NCBI GenBank assembly: GCA_946481275.1
Contig: CAMLMV010000033.1
Location: 7,641-71,640 of the forward strand
Length of the DNA: 64,000 bases
Source of the DNA: an uncultured Massilia sp.
Lineage (GTDB): Bacteria > Pseudomonadota > Gammaproteobacteria > Burkholderiales > Burkholderiaceae
Direction of reading: 5' to 3'
The notes below the pieces were generated by a model, which ran no database searches, was not told the DNA's origin, and saw only the letters and a program-made list of their open reading frames with translations. Shown here piece by piece: positions 33,577 to 41,797 of this stretch; the first letter of the stretch is position 1, and each line of letters opens with the position of its first letter. The position numbers and the translations under genes are program-made.

Positions 33577-35117
33577 CAGTTCTTCTTGCCGTTCCAGACG
33601 TCCAGCATGTCTTGCGAACCTTGCGAGCGGATGCCGTTGTCCTGCAGGACGCCCTCGGTCGCGTCGACCATCGCCTGGCGCGGCAGGACCATCGTCTCGC
33701 CCAGGCGCTGGTCGAAGCGCAGAACGACGAGATCGTCCTTCAGGTCGCGCAGCAGCGCCACCAGGTGGCGCAGGCTGGCTACCTTCACGCCGTTGATGGA
33801 GTCGACGACGGAGCCGAAGCGGTTGCTGTAGCCCGTCACGAGCTTGTGCGGGAAGAACGGCGAACTGACGACGACGAGTTCTTCGCGCTGCGCGTCCGGC
33901 TCGTCGCCGCGGCGCGTCACGAGCGGGCTCGCGTTGAAACCGTAGGCGTTCAGCAGTTGCGCGTTGTTGCTGATGAAGGACAGGTATTCGGCCGTGGCGC
34001 GCGAGAACACGATCGGACCGTACACGAAGTACGACGGGTAGTCGCCGTCCAGCGCCGGGATCAGGAGGGGACGCGGACCGTTCACCGGCACCTGCACCTG
34101 CATGGTCTTGCCGTCGCGGACGATGGTGAGCGGCACCTTGCCGTTCTTCGCGACCTGCTGCACGCGGTACTGGAAGCGTACGCGCAGGTTGGGGCCCAGC
34201 CTGACCATGCCCTGGTTGTCGATGGGGTAGTCGCCGATGCGCGTGATGACGTCCCATTCCTTCAGCGGATACGCGGCATCGCTCCGGTACGGGCGGTGCA
34301 CGATGACGCCGTCGACCGACTTGTCCAGCTTGAGGTACTGGCGCAGGACCGGATTCTCCAGCGTCTGGATGTCGTCCAGCAGCAGCGGCTTGCCGTCGTA
34401 GCGGCCGTCGGCCACGTCGCGCAGGAACAGCTCCACTTCCTCGTTCGGGATCACGTAGCCGATGTTCTGGGCGTTCGCCGCCACCGAGAACGCGAGGCCG
34501 ACCATCTTGTCGCCGTCGATCACGGGGCCGCCGCTGTTGCCGGGGTTGATGGGCGCGTCGATCTGCACGCGCAGGCCCGCGCTGCCGTAGCCGTAGGGGA
34601 CGAATTCGACGCGCGAGACGATGCCCTTGGTGACGGACAGCGACGTGCCGCCCATCGGATAGCCGTACGCCATCACGGCTTCGCGCACGTCCGGCAGGAC
34701 GCTCGTGCGCTTGACCGGGCGGTGCTTGTCGAAGAACGATTCGTCGTCCAGCTTCAGCAGGGCCAGGTCCATGCCGCGCGCGATGGCGACGACGGTGGCG
34801 CCGACCTTGTCGCCGTCCTGGCTCGCCTGCACCTGCACCTGGCTCGCGTAGCCGACGACATGGGCGTTGGTGAGGATCCGCTTGCCTTCGATGACGACGC
34901 CCGATCCCGTGATGTCCTGCGGCGTGGCCTTGGTCCAGGGCTTGAACGGGTCCGGCCGGCGCACGGTGCTGAAGATCTTGACGACCGAGTTCTCGACGGC
35001 GGGCGACACGGGTGGAGCGGCAGTCGGCGGGGCGGTGGCCTGGCTGGCTTCCTGGGCCTGGAGCGTGCAGCTGGCCAGCGCGATCGCGGCGGCCGCCGCA
35101 AGGCGAACGATCTTCAT
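33576..35117 (-). CDS. DegP/HtrA-like trypsin-fold serine protease with PDZ-like C-terminus
   Basis: A 513-residue exported protease. The start at 35117 has AGGGA six bases upstream and opens a signal sequence that contains ALASC, so lipid modification or ordinary cleavage after LQA are both possible. The trypsin triad is visible: His in ILTNAHVV, Asp in GMDLALLKLD and Ser in NPGNSGGPVIDG. The remaining 250 residues fit two PDZ-like domains (YPLKEWDVITRIGDYPI; GSVVDSINGVKVASLRHL), like plant-type Deg proteases. It probably degrades or refolds periplasmic proteins. It is divergent from the TldD-MoxR operon across a 373-bp regulatory region and coupled to a downstream lipoprotein. Confidence 0.9.
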   Translation of the reverse strand: MKIVRLAAAAAIALASCTLQAQEASQATAPPTAAPPVSPAVENSVVKIFSTVRRPDPFKPWTKATPQDITGSGVVIEGKRILTNAHVVGYASQVQVQASQDGDKVGATVVAIARGMDLALLKLDDESFFDKHRPVKRTSVLPDVREAVMAYGYPMGGTSLSVTKGIVSRVEFVPYGYGSAGLRVQIDAPINPGNSGGPVIDGDKMVGLAFSVAANAQNIGYVIPNEEVELFLRDVADGRYDGKPLLLDDIQTLENPVLRQYLKLDKSVDGVIVHRPYRSDAAYPLKEWDVITRIGDYPIDNQGMVRLGPNLRVRFQYRVQQVAKNGKVPLTIVRDGKTMQVQVPVNGPRPLLIPALDGDYPSYFVYGPIVFSRATAEYLSFISNNAQLLNAYGFNASPLVTRRGDEPDAQREELVVVSSPFFPHKLVTGYSNRFGSVVDSINGVKVASLRHLVALLRDLKDDLVVLRFDQRLGETMVLPRQAMVDATEGVLQDNGIRSQGSQDMLDVWNGKKN

Positions 35118-35266
35118 GAATTCCCTGTTTTGATGTGCAAATGTGACATGCAAGCGTTGCCGTCGCAATATACACGGTGCTTAAGTGTAAAAATGCACGA
35201 ATTCTCACGCGTAACCATTCAGTAATGTCGTGTTGCATCCAGGTGTAATGACGCGTGCATATGCGA
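35118..35266. other. Non-coding start of the DegP-like/TldD divergent region
   Basis: This stretch should carry the promoter and leader of the minus-strand protease gene. No gene is seen in it, and I could not assign a convincing -35/-10 pair. The rest of the 373-bp spacer holds the TldD operon control sites listed next. Confidence 0.5.
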
Positions 35267-35314
35267 GGTGTCCGGCACCCGCCCGGCGGACACCGGGCGG
35301 ACAGTCGCGGACAC
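35267..35314 (+). promoter_or_regulatory. Upstream activator-like repeats of the TldD-MoxR operon
   Basis: GGTGTCCG (35267-35274) is inverted against CGGACACC (35287-35294). Two further CGGACA half-sites start at 35298 and 35308, so the right-hand copies are spaced 11 and 10 bp apart, on one face of the helix. The 15-mer CGGACAGTCGCGGAC (35298-35312) also occurs, in both orientations, upstream of the ABC/two-component operon near 59.9 kb. The position 45-90 bp before a sigma-54 promoter is typical for an NtrC-type activator. Confidence 0.7.
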
Positions 35315-35355
35315 CGCGAAACGCCGGAACCCGTGCAAATCCGCCGCCTGCCACG

Positions 35356-35370
35356 TGGCACGAAGATTGC
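35356..35370 (+). promoter_or_regulatory. Sigma-54 promoter of the TldD-MoxR operon
   Basis: TGGCACGAAGATTGC matches the sigma-54 consensus TGGCACR-N4-TTGC at every defined position, with GG and GC 10 bases apart. The next gene is tldD-like at 35491, which gives a leader of about 110 bases. Confidence 0.85.
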
Positions 35371-35433
35371 CTATTCAAAACGTCAACTTGCTGCTAAGGT
35401 GCATCGGCTTCATCACCCCGCAGTAAAAAAAGG

Positions 35434-35456
35434 AGCGGCCCGCCACCCGGGCCGCT
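35434..35456. promoter_or_regulatory. GC-rich hairpin in the TldD leader with adjacent A-run
   Basis: AGCGGCCCG and CGGGCCGCT form a perfect 9-bp stem around CCACC. Seven A residues precede it on the plus strand, so on the minus strand it reads as an intrinsic terminator (stem, then a T-run). It may stop antisense transcripts or transcription entering from the right; on the plus strand it would be a leader hairpin 34 bases before the start codon. Confidence 0.55.
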
Positions 35457-35490
35457 GACCAAAAAGAAGTGTGTGATTTCAGGAGAACCC

Positions 35491-37128
35491 ATGGAACGCC
35501 GTACCTTCCTTAAAATCGGTGCCGGGACCGCCGGTGCCATGCTGGTGCCCGTCTTCGGCAACGCCATCGCCGCCGAGGAGCTGCTGACCGCGATGCCCAT
35601 CGCGGCCAAGAAGGCGTTGGCCGACACCGCGCTGAACGCCGCCACCAAGGCCGGCGCGAGCTATTGCGACGTGCGCATCGGCCGCTATCTCAACCAGTAC
35701 ATCATCACCCGCGACCTGAACGTCGAGAACGTGACGAACACGGAATCGGCCGGCGTCGGCGTGCGCGTGGTGGTCAACGGCGCGTACGGCTTCGCCGCCA
35801 CCAACGACATGACCCCGGACGGCATTGCGGGCGCGGCGCGCCAGGCGGTGGCGATCGCCAAGGCGAACGCCAAGCTGCAGTCCGAGCCGGTTCGTCTCGC
35901 ACCGGTCAAGGGCGTGGGCGAGGTGTCGTGGGCGACCCCGATCGTCAAGGACTGGCGCGCGGTGCCCATCAAGGAGAAGGCCGAACTGCTGATCGCGGCG
36001 AACAAGGCAGGCATGGATGCCGGCGCGAGCTTCATGCAGTCGATGCTGTTCCAGGTGAACCAGCAGAAGTACTTCGCATCGACCGACGGCTCGTACATCG
36101 ACCAGGACCTGCAGCGCCTGTGGGCGCCGTTCTCCGCGACCGCGGTGGACAAGGCCAGCGGCAAGTTCCGCTCGCGGAACGGCCTGTCGACGCCGGTCGG
36201 CATGGGCTACGAATACCTGGAGGCCCGCAAGGAAGACAAGATCAAGGCGGCGGGCGGCGTCGCCACGCTGTACACGAAATCGTACGACATCGTCGAGGAC
36301 GCGCGCGCCGCGGGCCGCGACGCCAAGCGCAAGCTGACCGCGAAGTCGGTCACGCCGGGTAAATACGACCTGGTGCTATCGCCCGAACACCTGTACCTGA
36401 CGATCCACGAATCCGTCGGCCACCCCACCGAGCTCGATCGCGTGCTGGGCTACGAGGCGAACTACGCCGGCACCAGCTTCGCCACGCTGGATAAATGGGA
36501 GTCGAAGTCGTTCAAGTACGGCTCGCCGCTGGTGAACATCGTCGCCGACAAGACGACCCCGGGCTCGCTGGGCAACGTGGGCTACGACGACGAAGGCGTC
36601 AAGACCAAGCGCTGGGACATCATCAAGGACGGCATCCTCGTCAGCTACCAGGCCACGCGCGACCAGGCGCACATCATCGGCAAGGAAGAGTCGGACGGCT
36701 GCTCGTACGCGGACAGCTGGAGCAACGTGCAGTTCCAGCGCATGCCGAACGTCTCCCTGCAGTCCGGGAAGAAGAAGCTGACGCCGGACGAGATGGTCAA
36801 GGACATCAAGAAGGGCATCTACATCGTGGGCGAGGGTTCGTTCTCGATCGACCAGCAGCGCTACAACTTCCAGTTCGGCGGCCAGCTGTTCTACGAGATC
36901 AACAACGGCAAGATCGGCCAGATGCTGGAAGACGTGGCGTACCAGTCGAACACGCAGGACTTCTGGAATGCGTGCACGGCGATCTGCGACGAACGCGACT
37001 GGCGCATGGGCGGCTCCTTCTTCGACGGCAAGGGCCAGCCTCCGCAAATCAGCATCGTGTCGCACGGGTCGTCGACCGCGCGCTTCAACGGCATCAACGT
37101 CATCAACACCGCCCGCAAGATCGGCTAA
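35491..37128 (+). CDS. tldD: TldD-like metallopeptidase with twin-arginine signal (first copy)
   Basis: A 545-residue protein; AGGAGA lies just upstream of the ATG. The N-terminus is a twin-arginine signal (MERRTFLKIGAGTAG, then a hydrophobic stretch and AIAAEE), which is unusual because classical TldD is cytoplasmic. The TldD active-site motif H306-E307-SVG-H311 is intact (HExxxH, in TIHESVGHPTELDRVLGYEANYAGTSF, see 36405 onward). TldD works with TldE as a protease that unfolds and cleaves peptides, as in microcin maturation and CcdA decay. First gene of the nine-gene operon behind the sigma-54 promoter. A second copy of equal length follows TldE. Confidence 0.9.
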   Translation: MERRTFLKIGAGTAGAMLVPVFGNAIAAEELLTAMPIAAKKALADTALNAATKAGASYCDVRIGRYLNQYIITRDLNVENVTNTESAGVGVRVVVNGAYGFAATNDMTPDGIAGAARQAVAIAKANAKLQSEPVRLAPVKGVGEVSWATPIVKDWRAVPIKEKAELLIAANKAGMDAGASFMQSMLFQVNQQKYFASTDGSYIDQDLQRLWAPFSATAVDKASGKFRSRNGLSTPVGMGYEYLEARKEDKIKAAGGVATLYTKSYDIVEDARAAGRDAKRKLTAKSVTPGKYDLVLSPEHLYLTIHESVGHPTELDRVLGYEANYAGTSFATLDKWESKSFKYGSPLVNIVADKTTPGSLGNVGYDDEGVKTKRWDIIKDGILVSYQATRDQAHIIGKEESDGCSYADSWSNVQFQRMPNVSLQSGKKKLTPDEMVKDIKKGIYIVGEGSFSIDQQRYNFQFGGQLFYEINNGKIGQMLEDVAYQSNTQDFWNACTAICDERDWRMGGSFFDGKGQPPQISIVSHGSSTARFNGINVINTARKIG

Positions 37129-37146
37129 GGCAGGGGACCCCACATC

Positions 37147-38484
37147 ATGACCATCCTGACCCAGGAACAGACCAAACATATCACCGACCGCGTCCTCTCG
37201 TTCTCGAAGGCGGACGAATGCATCGTCACCGTGAGCGGCAGCCGCAACGGCAATATCCGCTTCGCGCGCAACCAGGTCTCCACCGCCGGCCTCGCGGACG
37301 ACACCAACATCGCCGTGACGGTCGCTTTCGGCAAGCGCCAGGGCACCGCCACCATCAACGAATTCGACGACAAGTCGCTGGAAAAAGTCGTGCGCCGCGC
37401 CGAGGACCTGGCGCGCCTGGCGCCGGAGAATCCGGAGTTCATGCCGGCCGTCTCGAAGCAGGAGTACAAGGCGTCGCAGACGTTCAGCGCGAAGACGGCC
37501 GCCATCGATCCGGAATTCCGCGCCCAGACCGCGGCGTACGCGATCGAAGCCTGCAAGAAGAACAAGCTCGTGGCCGCCGGCTTCTTCACGGACGGTAACC
37601 AGTTCTCCAGCGTGGCCAACTCGAACGGCGTGTACGGCCACCAGCAGCAGACGAGCCTCGACTTCACCTGCACCGTGCGCACGGAAGACGGCCGCGGCTC
37701 CGGCTGGGTCAAGCGCTCGGCCACCGACGCGAACAGGTTCGACGCGCGCGAAGCGGCCGACGTCGCGATCGAGAAGGCGCTGCGCTCCGTCGACGCGAAG
37801 GCGCTGGAACCGGGCCGCTACACCGTGATCCTGGAACCGGCCGCCACGTCCGAGCTGCTGGGCTACATGCTGTTCGGCTTCGACGCGCGCCAGACCGACG
37901 AAGGCCGCAGCTTCCTGTCGAAGAAGGGCGGCGCCTCGCGCCTGGGCGACAAGCTGTTCGACCAGCAGGTCAACATCTGGGCCGACCCGTGGAATCCGGA
38001 CGTGCCCGTGCTGCCGTGGGACACCGAGAACCTCATCGCCCGCAAGCGCATGGACCTGATCAAGGACGGCAAGGTCAATGCACTGAACTACTCGCAGTAC
38101 TGGGCCAAGAAGAAGGGCGTGCCGGCGACGGCCACGCCGGGCAACATCATCATGGCCGGCACGGACAAGTCGACGGCGGAGCTGATCGCCAACACGAAGA
38201 AGGGCGTGCTCGTGACCCGCACGTGGTACATCCGCATGGTTGACCCGCAATCCGTGCTGCTGACGGGCCTGACCCGCGACGGCACGTTCTACATCGAGAA
38301 CGGCAAGATCAAGTACCCGATCAAGAACTTCCGCTTCAACGAGAGCCCCGTCACGATGCTCAACAACATCGAGGAGATCGGCAAGCCGGTCGTCATCGGT
38401 GGCGACGAGGTGCCGTTCCAGATGCTGATTCCGCCGATGAAGGTACGCGACTTCAACTTCACGTCGCTGTCGGACGCGGTTTGA
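37147..38484 (+). CDS. tldE: TldE/PmbA-like partner without an export signal
   Basis: A 445-residue protein of the TldD/PmbA fold. It starts MTILTQEQTKHITDRVL, with no signal peptide or membrane segment. It carries PmbA-type features (ECIVTVSGSRNGNIRFARNQVSTAG, VANSNGVYGHQQQTSL, PGRYTVILEPAATSELLGYMLFGF) but no HExxxH motif, as expected of the non-catalytic TldE subunit. It lies 18 bp after the first TldD-like gene and 48 bp before the second. If the TldD partners are exported folded through Tat, TldE could ride along as a hitchhiker; otherwise it stays in the cytoplasm. Confidence 0.88.
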   Translation: MTILTQEQTKHITDRVLSFSKADECIVTVSGSRNGNIRFARNQVSTAGLADDTNIAVTVAFGKRQGTATINEFDDKSLEKVVRRAEDLARLAPENPEFMPAVSKQEYKASQTFSAKTAAIDPEFRAQTAAYAIEACKKNKLVAAGFFTDGNQFSSVANSNGVYGHQQQTSLDFTCTVRTEDGRGSGWVKRSATDANRFDAREAADVAIEKALRSVDAKALEPGRYTVILEPAATSELLGYMLFGFDARQTDEGRSFLSKKGGASRLGDKLFDQQVNIWADPWNPDVPVLPWDTENLIARKRMDLIKDGKVNALNYSQYWAKKKGVPATATPGNIIMAGTDKSTAELIANTKKGVLVTRTWYIRMVDPQSVLLTGLTRDGTFYIENGKIKYPIKNFRFNESPVTMLNNIEEIGKPVVIGGDEVPFQMLIPPMKVRDFNFTSLSDAV

Positions 38485-38532
38485 TGTGAACGGGTGGGCA
38501 CGGCGTGCCCACCCTGCCACGATGGAGACACA

Positions 38533-40170
38533 ATGGAACGTCGTACCTTCCTCAAAATCGGTGCCGGCACGGCCGGCGCCATGCTGGTTCCCGTGTTCGG
38601 CAACGCGATCGCCGCCGAGGAACTGCTCAATCCCCTCGCGTTGAGCTTCAAGAAATCGCTGGCCGACACCGCGATGGACGCCGCGAAAAAAGCGGGCGCC
38701 TCGTACTGCGACGTGCGCATCGGCCGCTACCTGAACCAGTACATCACCACGCGCGACCTGAACGTCGAGAGCGTGACGAATACCGAATCGACGGGCATCG
38801 GCGTGCGCGTGATCGCCGCCGGCGCCTACGGCTTCGCCGCCACGAATTCACTGACGCCGGATGCCGTCGCCGGCGCCGCGCGGCAAGCCGTCGCCATCGC
38901 GAAGGCCAACGCGAAGCTGCAGACGGAGCCCGTGCAGCTCGCGCCGGTGAAGGGCGTGGGCGAAGTCGCGTGGGCGACGCCGATCAGGAAAGACTGGCGC
39001 AGCGTGCCCGTGAAGGACAAGGCCGACATGCTGATCGCCGCGAACAAGGCGGGCCTCGCGGCCGGCGCCAGCTTCATGACGGCGAACCTGTTCCAGGTGA
39101 ACCAGCAGAAGTATTTTGCATCGACCGACGGCTCGTACATCGACCAGGACATCCACCGCCTGTGGGCGCCGATCAACGCGACGGCGGTCGACAAGGCGAC
39201 GGGCAAATTCCGTTCGCGGGCGGGCCTGGCGCCGCCGGTCGGCATGGGCTACGAGTATTTCGACGTGAAGCCGGAGCACAAGGTGCGCGCGGCCGGCGGC
39301 GTGGCCACGCTGTACAACGGCGGCTACGACATCGTCGAGGAAGCGAAGAACGCGGGCCGCCAGGCGCGCGAAAAGCTCACGGCGAAGAGCGTGGACCCGG
39401 GCAAGTATGACCTCGTGCTGGCGCCGGAAAACCTGTTCCTGACGATCCACGAATCCGTCGGCCACCCCACGGAACTGGACCGCGTGCTGGGCTACGAAGC
39501 CAACTACGCCGGCACGAGCTTCTGCACGCTGGATAAATGGGAATCTCGTAAGTTCAACTTCGGCTCGAAGATCGTCAACTTCACGGGCGACAAGACGGCG
39601 CCGGGATCGCTGGGCGCCGTCGCCTACGACGACGAAGGCGTGCCGGCGAAGCGCTGGGACATCATCAGGGACGGCATCCTCGTCAACTACCAGGCCACGC
39701 GCGACCAGGCGCACATCATCGGCGAAAAGGAATCGCACGGCTGCTCGTACGCGGACAGCTGGAGCAAGGTGCAGTTCCAGCGCATGCCAAACGTGTCGCT
39801 CGTCCCCGGCAAGCAAAGGCTCACGCCGGACGAGATGGTCAAGGACGTCAAGAAGGGCATCTACATCCTCGGCCGCGGTTCCTACTCCATCGACCAGCAG
39901 CGCTACAACTTCCAGTTCGGCGGCCAGCTGTACTTCGAGATCAAGGACGGCAAGATCGGCCAGATGCTGGAAGACGTGGCCTACCAGTCGAACACGCAGG
40001 ACTTCTGGAATGCGTGCACGGCGATCTGCGACGAGCGCGACTGGCGCATGAGCGGCTCCTTCTTCGACGGCAAGGGCCAGCCGAGCCAGGTCAGCGCCGT
40101 GTCGCACGGCACGTCGACGACGCGCTTCAACGGCATCAACGTGATCAACACGGGCCGCAAGATCGGCTGA
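38533..40170 (+). CDS. tldD: TldD-like metallopeptidase with twin-arginine signal (second copy)
   Basis: A 545-residue paralogue of the first TldD-like gene, the same length with no visible length change. The first 32 residues are identical, including the twin-arginine signal, and the active-site motif is again H306-E307-SVG-H311. GGAGA lies 6 bp before the ATG. Differences concentrate in residues 33-45 and scattered surface positions, as in a tandem duplication followed by divergence. One TldE for two TldD-like subunits suggests alternative heteromers or specialised substrate ranges. The DUF4159 gene follows after 5 bp. Confidence 0.9.
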   Translation: MERRTFLKIGAGTAGAMLVPVFGNAIAAEELLNPLALSFKKSLADTAMDAAKKAGASYCDVRIGRYLNQYITTRDLNVESVTNTESTGIGVRVIAAGAYGFAATNSLTPDAVAGAARQAVAIAKANAKLQTEPVQLAPVKGVGEVAWATPIRKDWRSVPVKDKADMLIAANKAGLAAGASFMTANLFQVNQQKYFASTDGSYIDQDIHRLWAPINATAVDKATGKFRSRAGLAPPVGMGYEYFDVKPEHKVRAAGGVATLYNGGYDIVEEAKNAGRQAREKLTAKSVDPGKYDLVLAPENLFLTIHESVGHPTELDRVLGYEANYAGTSFCTLDKWESRKFNFGSKIVNFTGDKTAPGSLGAVAYDDEGVPAKRWDIIRDGILVNYQATRDQAHIIGEKESHGCSYADSWSKVQFQRMPNVSLVPGKQRLTPDEMVKDVKKGIYILGRGSYSIDQQRYNFQFGGQLYFEIKDGKIGQMLEDVAYQSNTQDFWNACTAICDERDWRMSGSFFDGKGQPSQVSAVSHGTSTTRFNGINVINTGRKIG

Positions 40171-40175
40171 AGAGA

Positions 40176-40796
40176 ATGGCGACGTACGACTTCTACTTCA
40201 CGCGGCTGACGTACGAGTCGGGCGACTGGGACGTGGACCAGCGCATGCCCAGCAACGTCCTGAACTCGCTCGTCGAGTACACGACGTTGCGGGTGGATAC
40301 CGCCGAGCGCATCGTCGCATTGGCGGACCCGAAGATTCTGGAAGCGCCGTTCTGCTACCTGGCCGGGCACAAGCTCGTGCAATTCACGCCGGCCGAGCGG
40401 CGCAACTTCGAGCGCTACGTGAAGGGCGGCGGCTTCGTGTTCGTGGACGACTGCAACCACGACATCGACGGCCTGTTCGCCAAATCCTTCGAGGCCGAGA
40501 TGGCGCGCATCTTCGGCCCGAAGGCGCTGCACAAGATCCCCAACAACCACCGGCTGTATTCCAGCTTCTTCCACTTCGACGGGCCGCCCAACACGGCGGT
40601 GGAACTGAACGGCTGGGGCGACGATCTCGTGCACGAATACCTGCGCGCCATCGAGGTGGGTGGCCGCATCGGCGTGCTGTACTCGAACAAGGACTACGGC
40701 TGCGAGTGGGACTACGACTTCCGCAACAAGCGCTGGCTCGCGGTCGACAACACGCGCTTTGCAGTCAACATCATTCAATACGCGTTAGGAGCATAG
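40176..40796 (+). CDS. DUF4159 family protein
   Basis: A 206-residue soluble protein without a signal peptide. It matches the DUF4159 pattern: YFTRLTYESGDWDVD at the start, then FCYLAGHKLVQFTPAERRNFERYVKGGGFVFVDDC, like a GATase1/Rossmann fold, and VGVLYSNKDYGCEWDYDF-type strands near the end. The function is unknown; the family regularly occurs next to MoxR and DUF58 genes, as here (2 bp before the MoxR gene). The role within the operon is presumably regulatory or structural. Confidence 0.82.
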   Translation: MATYDFYFTRLTYESGDWDVDQRMPSNVLNSLVEYTTLRVDTAERIVALADPKILEAPFCYLAGHKLVQFTPAERRNFERYVKGGGFVFVDDCNHDIDGLFAKSFEAEMARIFGPKALHKIPNNHRLYSSFFHFDGPPNTAVELNGWGDDLVHEYLRAIEVGGRIGVLYSNKDYGCEWDYDFRNKRWLAVDNTRFAVNIIQYALGA

Positions 40797-40798
40797 AA

Positions 40799-41794
40799 GT
40801 GGCAGAAGCGGCATGGACTGAGAACGAGATCGCCGACCTCGCGGCGAAGGTGGACGCGCTCAAGGCGAGCATGGGCCGCGTGATCATCGGCCAGCGCGAC
40901 GTGATCGACCTGCTGGTGACGTGCCTGCTGGGCGGCGGCCATGCGCTCGTCGAGGGCGTGCCGGGCCTCGGCAAGACGCTGCTCGTGAAATCGCTGGCGC
41001 AGGCGACCGACATGCAGTTCCGGCGCGTGCAGTTCACGCCGGACCTGATGCCGTCCGATATCGTCGGCACCGAGATCCTGGAAGAAGACCAGGCCACGCG
41101 CCAGCGCGTGTTCCGCTTCCAGCCGGGCCCCGTGTTCACGCAGGTGCTGCTCGCGGACGAGATCAACCGCGCGCCGCCGAAGACGCAGTCCGCGCTGCTG
41201 GAAGCGATGCAGGAACGCAGCGTGACCTTCGCCGGCCAGACGCACAAGCTGCCCAAGCCGTTCTTCGTGCTCGCGACGCAGAACCCGATCGAGCAGGCCG
41301 GCACGTATCCGCTGCCGGAAGCGCAGCTCGACCGCTTCCTGCTGCGCATCGACGTCGGCTACCCGACCGAGGATGAAGAGATGATGATGGTCGGCGCGAC
41401 GACGCATGCCGGCCTGCGCGATGCCGATCCCGCGATGGACCTCGAGACGCTGCTGCGCCTGCAGCAGCTCGTGCGCGACATCGAGATCTCGGATGCGATG
41501 CTGCGCTACGCGACGCGCCTCGTGCGCGCGACGCGCCCGGCCGATTCGCCCGTCGAAGCGATCCGCAAGCACATCGGCTGGGGTGCCGGCCCGCGCGCCG
41601 GCCAGGCCCTCGTGCTGGCGTCGAAGGCGCGCGCGCTGATGCATGGGCGCCTCGCCGTCACGCGCGACGACATTGGCGCGATGCTGCTGCCCGTGCTGGC
41701 GCACCGCGTGCTGCGCAATTTCGAGGCCGAGGCGGACGGCGTCGCCATCGCGGACATCCTCGCCGCGCTGCATGCCGGCATCCGTGCCGAGTAA
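40799..41794 (+). CDS. MoxR-family AAA+ ATPase
   Basis: A 331-residue cytoplasmic AAA+ ATPase. The GTG start at 40799 has AGGAG 9 bases upstream. Walker A is GVPGLGKT, Walker B VLLADEINRAPPK, and the MoxR stretch ATQNPIEQAGTYPLPEAQLDRF contains sensor 1 and the region of the arginine finger. The C-terminal lid is typical (HIGWGAGPRAGQALVLASKARALMHGR). MoxR ATPases act as chaperones that assemble metal or cofactor enzymes, usually together with von Willebrand-type or DUF58 proteins, encoded next here. The TldD/TldE proteins are the obvious candidate clients. Confidence 0.95.
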   Translation: MAEAAWTENEIADLAAKVDALKASMGRVIIGQRDVIDLLVTCLLGGGHALVEGVPGLGKTLLVKSLAQATDMQFRRVQFTPDLMPSDIVGTEILEEDQATRQRVFRFQPGPVFTQVLLADEINRAPPKTQSALLEAMQERSVTFAGQTHKLPKPFFVLATQNPIEQAGTYPLPEAQLDRFLLRIDVGYPTEDEEMMMVGATTHAGLRDADPAMDLETLLRLQQLVRDIEISDAMLRYATRLVRATRPADSPVEAIRKHIGWGAGPRAGQALVLASKARALMHGRLAVTRDDIGAMLLPVLAHRVLRNFEAEADGVAIADILAALHAGIRAE

Positions 41795-41797
41795 CAC

